Below, in pieces: positions 21,590-29,547 of a stretch of DNA of 29,547 nucleotides. Within the stretch, counting starts at the first letter, position 1; each line of letters opens with the position of its first letter. Source of the stretch: Gnetum montanum (Eukaryota > Streptophyta > Gnetopsida > Gnetales > Gnetaceae). The notes below the pieces were generated by a model. It ran no database searches. It was not told the DNA's origin and worked only from the letters and a program-made list of their open reading frames with translations. The DNA lies in assembly GCA_015680685.1 (NCBI GenBank), contig MNCI01020989.1, positions 15,472 through 45,018 of the forward strand. The letters run 5' to 3'. The position numbers were made by a program, and so were the translations under genes.

Positions 21590-21990
21590 TTCCGAATGCA
21601 TTTTCTTTGGAAATTTTCAGGGAAAGATCTTTGATTCCCATTCATGCATCAATAGTGCTTAACAAAGCCCTTACCATAATGATTGGAAATTATCCCTTGC
21701 ATTTATCAACCCTGATCACCAAGAAATTAGTAGGATAGGACCAAGCATAGACAAAGTTCACAATGTCCTTCACTAGTTCCATGGCAATAGTGATGGATTG
21801 ATCTACCAATTCTAAATGAATGTTGCTCTTTTTAAGAGGAGGTAGGTTCCAAGCTTTTTACATTTCATGAGAAAGAAAATTGACACTAGAACCTAAATCA
21901 AAAAGAGTCTTGCATGACTCATTTCTAGCAATCTATAAGTAGATGAGGGGACTTCCAAGATCGATTCTTTTCCTAGGAAGGTTACTAGGC
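21590..21990 (-). pseudogene. Element 3 aspartic protease
   Basis: The minus strand reads LFDLGSSVNFLSHEM near 21870-21910, the Athila/Tat-style DLGAS active-site block. It is followed by KSNIHLELVDQSITIAMELV, then WSYPTNFLVIRVDK and IMVRALLSTIDA. The length and the spacing of blocks match element 1 at 5097-5480. The active-site Asp is retained here, but a few TAG and TAA codons break the frame. Bases 21230-21560 are the linker to reverse transcriptase. Confidence 0.75.
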
Positions 21991-21999
21991 TTGATTCAA

Positions 22000-22657
22000 T
22001 CAAATATAACATGGGTTAACATGACTATGAAAATCATGGAAGGCATTTAGTTTGAATCATTCTTAATGGAAATAGATGTAGAGGATGAAGGAGACACAAG
22101 GTGACTAGCCACATGAGTTGGTGAAGGATTTATAGGTCTATTGGTTTGGAAGAATGATTTTTTTTTTGGGTCTAGGCCCTAAACCTCTTGACAAAGAAAC
22201 TAGTTATAAGTTAATGAACTTGGTAGTGTTATGTTGTTGTAGCTATGCAAGAATTTTACCTTGCATGGATGGAGCAGACAATAATTGGATAGAGGATGGA
22301 GGGACATGTGCTAAAGGATAAGGATGATGATAAGGATATGGGGACTCCCCTTTGAGATATGGAAAATGAGCTCCATAGTATTTCAAAGGGTAGAAGTGAT
22401 GTTGAAAAGAAGCATGACTAGAGGAGTCACACGAAGAAATGGGTTGTTGAACATAGTACCCGTATGAGTTTGGTTGACTGTAAGTGCACTACTGCCTTAG
22501 TGGTGGCATCCTCCATGACTGTGAGTGCTTCCACCACTGGTACTACTCAAATGGCTGTGGTGGAGCTCCACTTGGATACTAAGATTCTTATTAATGAAAC
22601 TACCAAGGATTTCCTTAAGGATAAGGCTACCTTCTAAGTGCTTGCCTTCTTGCCAAC
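22000..22657 (-). pseudogene. Element 3 gag C-terminal fragment
   Basis: The minus-strand translation gives a Tyr/His/Pro/Gln-rich linker, including SYGYYVQQPISS and YYGAHFPYLKGESPYPYHHP. It is equivalent to the NPYKYYIQQ linker of element 1 and the NPYDYYVQK linker of element 2. The ESL/RYYSL Gag core that should lie further right is absent. At 22658 the sequence becomes the terminus of LTR C, so gag was cut by that insertion. Confidence 0.7.
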
Positions 22658-23572
22658 TAATGAGCGATCAAGGCACCCCTACATCAAACCATACGAATCA
22701 CAAAGAATTCACATGTGATCTAGTTGAATTTCGTAGACTCTATAGTTTCTAGTATACTAGTCTTCTAGGAAGTGACCTTTCCCTAAGGTTGTTTGTTGTC
22801 TTCCCAATTACACTAGTGATGTACAAATGTATGGTTAAGTGGAATTAAGGCATAATATTTCTATTGTTTCATGTTTTATGTTCTTTGGTGCTTAAAGTAG
22901 AGAGATGAAATAATTTAACAACTAATTTAGTTTAACTAATTAACTATTCTCTAATTAGTCTTAACATAAGCATCTAGTCCGACTTTCCATACATGGCCTG
23001 AACCATGTATCCACTATTGGGTTACCAAGCACTATGCTACTAGGTGCACCAAGCAATAATATTGTTGGGATTACTAAGTAAATACGTGTTTATGCTCGAA
23101 GCAGTCATACTTATGTATTTAACCTATTTATCTTATCTTACTTAATCACTTAATTAGCATAATTACTAAGAAACATTAATCAAAAAAACTAAAAACATTA
23201 AATGCAAGAATAAAATATTTAAACTATCTAGAATACTACAAGGTTCATCAAGAAACTCATCTTTATTGCTATACACACTAGTATGGTTCTGGTACAATAA
23301 TGCTCAAATAAAGATCTGTAAACTCAATGACTCTTGCTACAAGCACTCGAGAAAATATTCTAACTTTCAAGTAAACAAACTGTAAGAGCTCTACTACTAC
23401 TATGATTTGAACCTCCATAAACATGGTTGGTAGCTTGTATTTATAGTTTTTGGTATAGTACTGTGTTAATGGGGCCCCATAGAAGTAGCAAATGCTACAT
23501 TGATGTGGCTCCATTGATGGGGCAACACCATGTAGACAGAACCCCATTGACGTGACACATTAATGTTCATCA
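22658..23572 (-). mobile_element. Element 4 3' LTR (LTR C)
   Basis: It starts with TAATGAG (TGATGAG with one G to A) and has the ACCCCTAC and CCATACGAATCAC landmarks. It continues through GGGTTACCAAGCACTATGCTAC and ends at TTCATCA (23566-23572). The polypurine complement TACCCCCACAACTAA follows at once, which fixes it as a 3' LTR of a minus-strand element extending to the right. It keeps more CpG than LTR A but fewer than LTR D. Confidence 0.8.
23437..23445 (-). promoter_or_regulatory. LTR C TATA box
   Basis: On the minus strand this is TATAAATAC, about 130 bp inside the LTR start. It is positionally equivalent to the boxes in LTRs B and D. Confidence 0.6.
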
Positions 23573-23585
23573 TACCCCCACAACT
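23573..23585 (-). promoter_or_regulatory. Element 4 polypurine tract
   Basis: The minus strand reads AGTTGTGGGGGTA just before LTR C, identical to the tract beside LTR A. Homology between the A and C flanks continues inward for about 100 bp. Confidence 0.75.
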
Positions 23586-24059
23586 AAATGAAAACTTGTC
23601 CTTGAGTTCCCTTACAAAATTGGGAAGGTATGGGATTACTGACTGACTCTTAACAAAACAAACTGACTTAACAAAATTGAGTGCCTGAGTGTACAAATCA
23701 ACAAATTACAAAAAATGGTGGTGTTCATGACACAAAATTGAACACCATTACATGACTACACAAAAATTGGATAGAACATCCTCTAGTGGCATGAAGGTGG
23801 TGGAGAAGATCAAATAGTCCAAGGTAGTGGAGGCTCTTAAGGTTCTGAAGGACCTTTGCTAGCTTCTAGCATGTGTAATAGCTAAGGTGGCTATGGCTAT
23901 CCTTGTGTAGTTGCAACCTCTAGTGGAAGGCAAAAGACATCTAGTAATGTCTTCATCTTCTTCTCCTTTGTGGAATGGGAATATTCCATGGATAGGGAAT
24001 TATTGGAAACATCTCCTTTACATTAACAAACCAAGCAATGAACTATTTGCATTCAATAT

Positions 24060-26669
24060 CAAACACCCTAACTACATTTTACAACTCTTGGTAGTCATTC
24101 ATGCTCTTGGCTAGGTTCTCAACAGTTGATTGTTGATTAGTGAATCATGCCTTGAGAACTTCGAGTTTAGCATTTGCCACCACAAGCTTTTTCTTGGTGT
24201 CTTTGCGAGGCTTGAACTCGTCCCCACACAACAAGTATGAGCTAGCCACCTATTTCTACACTTCTAATCATGGTCATCTAATAGTCAACATGGCCAAATT
24301 TGCATAACAGAGATTGATGAGCTTCATATATTCCATCATCTCCTCAATTTGTAACTCCTTCATACATATTTCTACTTTGTTATAAGCATATATCCCATCA
24401 ATGATGTGTTGCCACACTTCTTTTCCTTACTAGAGCTATTGGAGGGTCTGATTCATTTTCACCTTCGCTAACTAGATGTGCTTTTCATTTACTTTCTTTT
24501 GTAGACTAGCCTATTCTCTATAATGGTCCTTGACTCTCTCAAATTTAAGAGCCTTTGATTTTTAGGTGGCTACCTTGATTGTAGTTTTCTAGCAAAGGGT
24601 GCAGAGATTTTTGTTTTCTGCTACTAATCTCCTTAGTTTTTTGTTTCCTCTAGCTAGTTTCTCTCATTGTTGATGGATGAAACTTGTTAATTATTGGTTA
24701 TTCTCATCAACATTCCACAAGCAATGGTACTGCATGTTCTCATGGCGGGTCTAATATAAGGCCTTCTAAATCTTGTGTTGTGTGGCCTTTGCTAAGGATC
24801 AGTAGAACATTGTTGTCTCCATTACACCCTCCTTTTCCAAGGATCAGTAGAACATTGTTGTCTCCATTACACCCTCAACCCCTTTTAGTTTAGTATGAAG
24901 CTATTTTATAGCTTTATGTTTTGTCAATGCTAGTTGAGAAATGTAGGGTTGGTAATATGGGTTCTTAATTTGACAACTTCCCTATTCAAGAATTTATTCT
25001 ACTCCTTGGCTATTTTGAGTAACCCATCCAATATGATGTTCTTGCCCCTTACCTCTAGCAACTCCAACTGGGTTGTAGTAATATTTTCTAGAAGGTTGAA
25101 TACATCTAGCAGTCGTTGCCCAGTTCTCACCAATTAGTCAAGAAAATCTTCTTGCTATGCTATATTTATTCTAACAGTTGTGATTTCTACAAACATTTGC
25201 ACATCTTTAAGTGTAGTGATGTCTATTGTAAATGTCGTAAATGCATTGAGTGTTTTGGTAATACAATTAGCAATCACTTCTATTGTAGTCTCCTGTCCTT
25301 GGTGCTGCATCACCAAAATTGTTTCCCCCTAACCCTCCTCCAAGCACACCATGAAGGTCACAAAATTCCTAGAGAATTTTGAAAGTGGCTACTATTATAT
25401 AAGAGATACTATGACCTCTCTAGTACTTGGATTTGACATTGTAGGTAGCTACATTCTTTGGGCTGAGAAAATAGATCCACCTCCACCCATCAAACTAATT
25501 TTTTGAGCCATATTATTTAGGGGACTCATTACTAATCTACACATGGATGAGTCCCCATCACGCATGTTTGCTCCTTGCTCTTATTCACTCAAGAACCATT
25601 TCCAATATTCATGCAACCATTAGGTAGTTGTAGCAATGTCTGGCATGTTTGTTTGAGTGGCATGTAGAGGAAGTGATCACTACTCCTCTTCTTGGATAGT
25701 CATTGTAGGCACCTTATCTTTCATCATTTTAACCTAGTTGATGGCTAGAACATGCCTGATGATGTCATTCGTGTAGCAAGCTATTCCTCCCCTCTGACAA
25801 AGTTTCCTAATAAGGCATAGAAAAGAGAGTGCCTTTCTTCCACATTTACTTTGTTTAAATTGCTTCTCCATCTCTAGATAGATCATTTATGGAAGGTTGA
25901 TGTGGAATCTCCCACTCAAAGCAATGCATGCTTGGGTAGAGAAGGTGGTGATTTTGCTCGGCCTCACCATGGGATTAAGGTGGAAGGCTGCAATCTTCTA
26001 ATGGATCCTCTTTGCTAGTGTGAGTGCATTAAACTCCTTACGGTCAACACCATAGCACCACTAAACCCATTCTTTCTTTATTATGGGATCTACCTGCATC
26101 AAGATCTTAACAAGACTTGCCCCTATTTCAGGCAACCCAAGTGCTACAGTAATGGCCTACATTAGGTAGGACACTATGATGTCCTTTATTTTCACCACTA
26201 TTCTAGGCTATTTGTTGTTCTAAAATAGGAATGTCTCTCCCATGTACCACTCCCCAATGGAAGTGATGATTGGCCACATGGGAGAGGCCTTTAGCTAGTC
26301 CTACACTTCTTTTGATGATTGCTCTAGGAATGGATCAAAGTTTAACTCTTGGAGCACTATTTCCTATACCTCTCACAATTTGATCTAATTTAGGCAAGTC
26401 TCTATCAAGGTCACCTTCAAATTTGCTTGTGGTGCTAGTGCATCATCCCGATGGGAGTGTTTTGTTGTTGTTGCTGGTTTTGGAATCTATCTAATAGATT
26501 TTACTTTTGCCTTCTCCCTACAAGGACCTATGGTGTGGGTTGCAAGTGGTTCTTCTTGGGCCTGTTCTTGACCTCTTTCCATTCTATGCCATTTCTCCCT
26601 TAGTTGAGATGGTATTGCTTCCTATGTGTACTTTCCCTTTAGTTCCATCTATGGTCACAACACATCCAT
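24060..26669 (-). pseudogene. Element 4 extra ORF: plant-transposon-protein-like domain plus coiled coil
   Basis: This is a long minus-strand reading frame of roughly 870 codons, with its first plausible ATG at 26669-26667. It lies between the integrase-proximal 3' region and the polypurine tract, on the same strand as pol. The middle part has AKRIH.KIAAFHLNP, then TTFSTQACIALSGRFHINLP, then MIYLEMEKQF, then ALSFLCLIRKLCQRGGI (residues ~259-293). That pattern resembles the 'putative plant transposon protein' domain (PF20167 as I recall), seen in many plant hypothetical proteins. The C-terminal part (about 24100-24700) is rich in K, E, Q, L and N (EKLARGNKKLRRLVAENKNL) and looks coiled-coil. 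The frame shifts once near 24960. Nearly all in-frame stops are TAG, TGA or TAA where Trp, Gln or Arg codons are plausible. Function is unknown; an envelope-like or accessory role is possible but not shown. Confidence 0.62.
24794..24876 (-). repeat. 45-bp in-frame tandem duplication inside the extra ORF
   Basis: The unit at 24794-24838 is followed directly by a second copy at 24839-24876, identical over 38 bp. The length is 15 codons, so the frame is kept. The repeated peptide on the minus strand is GVMETTMFY followed by a stop that was plausibly Trp. Confidence 0.85.
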
Positions 26670-28513
26670 GGATTAGTAGATATAATGTGTAACTCTAAAT
26701 ATTTGAATACCTTTGCTCATTAGTTAGTTACACTTTAACTAAGGTTGGACCATGGTATATTGATTATTTTATTAATTATTTATTAATTTTTATTATAAAT
26801 ATTATCGAAGCTTATTGGAAAGGTTTAACTCTTTTAAATTAGTGTTTAACAAATGAGTTCTTAGTTAAACCTTTATGGGAGTTACAAAAATGATGAAATT
26901 TTTTTTGCCAAAAATGGCACATTTGTGGCTCCCAAGAAAAAAAGCTTCCCTCCAGTAGTTGCAAGGTCAAAAAATAAATTGATTTGGACAAATAGTTAGA
27001 AAGTGATGAGCTCAAGAAGGTTTTGGGCTCTAAAAATTTGCAAAAATCCTTTGGCATTTGTGAGAAAATGCCAAATTTTCCAAGTGGGGTCATGCATATA
27101 AAAAATTAATGAACAAAATATGTAAAGGAGCACATGGTGTAATGTAAAAGATGGATGTACACAAGATTTTGGTTACAAGAATGTCAAAGGATAAGGTACT
27201 TAATGAACTTGACCAAGAGATATGTAAGTGGGTCCTTCCCATAGCAAGCATGTGCCTTATTTGTTCTTGCGTAACCTCAACCTAAGGAGTCCATGGGTTG
27301 CATAGGTGATTAATGATCAATGGAAGTTAAGGACCAAAACTTGAAAGATTCTACCTAAGAATTCAAATACGTCAGACCAAGACACAAAATCAAGAACATG
27401 GACATTGATAATGAGGTAAATTATGGTCAGCATAGATGGATGATGGAGAAGGTGAAATGGAATTTGAAATTCAGGTCATGAGAAGTCCCTGGTGGATTTT
27501 GTATTTAAAATGGCATAACAAGGTCCATCCTTAGTGCAAACCAAAACCATCCTCTTTTAGTGACTTTGCATCACCACTCAGATCGATCCACCCCCTCAAG
27601 ACACAAGAGTGCATCCATAGAACAACCACCATTCCACAAAGAGGAGAAAAGAGAAGTAGAAAGTGAGAGAGGGCCTTAGTTAGAGGGGACATTCAAGCAT
27701 GGGTAACATGTCTTTATAGTCCCATAACTAGTGCTTGTAGCCCATTTATTTGTCTAAGGGTTGTGCTTTGAATTCCCATCATGTTTTATTTATTTATTTA
27801 TTTTATTTTTATTTTTTTTCTTTTTTTTTTCTTTTTGGATGGAAACCACACCATGCAAAGATGTTATTTGACTTCATGTTATTGGACGATATAGAATGGT
27901 AAGTAGTCCATGAAAAATACTCAAGCACCCAAGTAGGTAGAAGAGTATCAAGAGTATTGAGTCCCCTAAAGCCACACCTTGTACAAAGCTTTGAATCATT
28001 TCCAATTTTGAAAACTACCAAGTTCACCAATTTATTAAAGGTTTATTTAATGAAAGGGATCTAAAACTTCCAAAACAAGGAAAACCATAGAGTTTGTGAA
28101 TGGGTGGATGTCATGGACTCACTACCTCTTCCATGAAAAAGAAACCATGACTAAGCCTTTGGTACAAAAATTTAGAAATAGAAACCAAACATTAGCAAAA
28201 AAAACATTAAGCACAAACCATCATTAGTAGTAGCCACAACACCATTGTGTCCTATTGGCATAAAGCACATTTATTAGCAAAAATTTCAAAAATCACATTC
28301 AAACAAAACAAAGTAAAATATATAAAAAATGTAAAAATATTCAAGAAAGATTTAAACTTAGTAATGATGGTGTAAAACAAAAAATGATGTAAGATAGGAA
28401 AAATATTTAAAATCAAAATGATGTAAAATAAACAACTATAAAGATAAAAATGTGTAAAAAAAATAGAAAAAATAAGAAGCCATATGGATGATTAGCACGA
28501 ATGGCCATCTACC
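26670..28513 (-). other. Element 4 3' non-coding region between integrase and the extra ORF
   Basis: I see no coding region. Segments correspond to element 2 at 11095-12330 and, for 28060-28513, to element 3 at 17925-18350. A T-rich low-complexity run occupies 27784-27836. Integrase should follow at about 28514, but LTR D starts there. Confidence 0.6.
27784..27836. repeat. T-rich low-complexity tract
   Basis: TTTA-type repeats pass into nearly pure T with scattered C. It reads as poly-A-rich on the element strand. Confidence 0.8.
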
Positions 28514-29522
28514 TGATGAGTGGCGAGGTACCCCTACACTCAACCATACGAATACGAGCGTGCACGCACGATCCGGTTGAACTCCGCAGACTAAATGCCT
28601 TAACGCCACAAGAAACACTTGGGGTTAATCGTTCGTTGTCTTCCCAGGCTTGCTTGTAAGTGTCACGGTGTATGGTTAAGCAAGTCTGAGGTATGTGATT
28701 TTTTTGGTATTTTTGGCTTATCTTCTATGCTACCAGGAAGAAGGGTTGAGAAAACTAAACTAACTCTAACTAAGATCTAAGTCTAAATTAACTAGCGTCA
28801 GCATCCGTTCCCACTTACCGGACACACCCTGAACTATGCAACTGTGGCTTACCAAACGCTAATCGTTACTGGGATCACCACACGTAACGCAAGTGCTCGA
28901 AGTGGTCGTACTGAGGCACCTATTTAGCTTAAGTGTGATAAGCAGCCGATTCCTTAGCTAGCCGTACACACCCGTGGGTGCTCGTAACTAAGTCGTACTT
29001 ATCACACGTTCTAGCCTAGCAATGAGCAACGATTCCTCAACTAGCCATACACATCGGACCACTACTGGGATTACCAAGCACAGAATCCTGGAATACGCTA
29101 CTAGGTTACCAAGCAGCCAATGCTCGTAATTGAGTCGTACTCATGCATTGCGTCAAGCAGCCGATTCCTTGACTAGCCGTACACGTCCGTAGACGCTCGT
29201 AATCAGGTCGTACTTGAACGCACTAGGAAAGCAGTAAATGAAAGCAATAAATAAAGCTATGTGCTGCAAGGTTTATCCAATCAAGTTTGTCTTTATTGCT
29301 GTACACAACTTGGGTTCAGGTTACAAGCTGCTCGAATAAAGAGCTGTTCACTCTAGGACTCCTACTGCGGGCACATGGGAAAAATTCTAACTCTGGAGTG
29401 ATCAATCTGCCAGAGCTTCGCTACACTAGCCAGGATTGGGAAATGAAGGGAGTGCCGCCTCTTATTTATAGATATGGCGGCGGGACGAGATATCATAGCC
29501 TAGTGCAAGTCGCGTCTCATCA
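28514..29522 (-). mobile_element. Element 5 3' LTR (LTR D), youngest copy
   Basis: This is a 1009-bp LTR with intact 7-bp inverted ends, TGATGAG at 28514-28520 and CTCATCA at 29516-29522. It is far richer in CpG than the other copies and has a clear TATA box. The polypurine complement TACCCCCATGACTG follows at 29523, so the element continues beyond the window to the right. Its insertion point, directly after ggccatctacc, is uninterrupted at 18330-18350 in element 3. Confidence 0.85.
29461..29470 (-). promoter_or_regulatory. LTR D TATA box
   Basis: The minus strand reads TATAAATAAG about 55 bp inside the LTR start, with GC-rich flanks. This implies a very short U3 and a long R/U5. It is the best preserved promoter in the window. 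Confidence 0.65.
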
Positions 29523-29547
29523 TACCCCCATGACTGAATGAAAACTC
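29523..29547 (-). promoter_or_regulatory. Element 5 polypurine tract and start of its internal region (cut by window end)
   Basis: The minus strand ends in GTCATGGGGGTA directly before LTR D. Compared with AGTTGTGGGGGTA beside LTRs A and C, it has small differences upstream of the G run. The internal sequence is otherwise outside the window. Confidence 0.65.

Larger units (their letters stand above)
17925..22657 (-). mobile_element. Element 3: Ty3/gypsy pol-bearing element, truncated at both ends
   Basis: Reading the minus strand from high to low coordinates, the order is end of gag, protease, reverse transcriptase, RNase H, integrase, then part of the 3' non-coding region. It is the only pol copy in the window. 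Gag is cut at 22657 by LTR C. The 3' end is cut at 17925, inside the region that corresponds to 28060-28513 of element 4, so its polypurine tract and both of its own LTRs are absent. Domain order places it in Ty3/gypsy; the DLG-type protease and the Gag style point to Athila/Tat. Confidence 0.82.

Noticed and set aside
28514-29522. Region D as a host gene (high CpG, 84-codon open frame at 29287)
   Set aside because: Its ends, landmarks and polypurine tract show it to be an LTR; the CpG reflects youth.
1-29547. Bacterial or organellar origin
   Set aside because: LTR elements with tRNA-Asp primer sites, a LINE, SINEs and CpG decay are features of a plant nuclear genome.

Overview
This window looks like repeat-dominated nuclear DNA from a seed plant with a large genome. 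It is AT-rich and CpG-poor. It is packed with decayed Ty3/gypsy LTR retrotransposons of the Athila/Tat type, plus a plant-type LINE fragment, two tRNA-derived SINEs and a scrap of what may be a xyloglucan endotransglucosylase/hydrolase (XTH) gene. A gymnosperm would fit, but the sequence does not prove it. I see no intact protein-coding gene, no functional RNA gene, no CRISPR array and no bacterial-type operon. All coding calls below are pseudogenes. Identity calls come from reading translations and motifs by eye, without alignment software or a database.

Layout. Positions 1-340 hold a promoter/5'-UTR-like stretch and a GC-richer XTH-like fragment on the plus strand. Positions 340-4230 are anonymous AT-rich DNA with a plus-strand SINE near 2158-2270 and a minus-strand SINE at 3019-3189 that has a perfect 16-bp target-site duplication. 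Positions 4230-4757 carry a minus-strand LINE reverse-transcriptase fragment. From 4757 to about 29.5 kb, nearly everything except roughly 16.6-17.9 kb is minus-strand Ty3/gypsy sequence.

Four to five copies of one LTR family are interleaved. Element 1 runs leftward from a split 5' LTR (16156-~16560 plus 8214-8585) through its primer-binding site, gag and protease to the LINE junction. Element 2 (8586-16155) is complete at both ends, with LTRs, a primer-binding site, a polypurine tract and gag, but it lacks pol. It sits inside the 5' LTR of element 1. Element 3 (17925-22657) has integrase, RNase H, reverse transcriptase, protease and the end of gag. Its gag is cut by the 3' LTR of element 4 (22658-23572). 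Element 4 contributes a polypurine tract, a long extra open reading frame and a 3' non-coding region, and is itself cut at 28513 by the 3' LTR of element 5 (28514-29522), which runs off the window. All five lie in the same orientation. CpG content of the LTRs falls from element 5 to the older copies, which agrees with the order of insertion.

Together the pieces describe one family: about 1-kb LTRs with TGATGAG/CTCATCA ends, a TATA box near the start of the LTR, a tRNA-Asp-like primer-binding site, gag-PR-RT-RH-INT, and an additional same-strand ORF between integrase and the polypurine tract. That ORF resembles the 'putative plant transposon protein' domain followed by a coiled coil. It is the least familiar component here.
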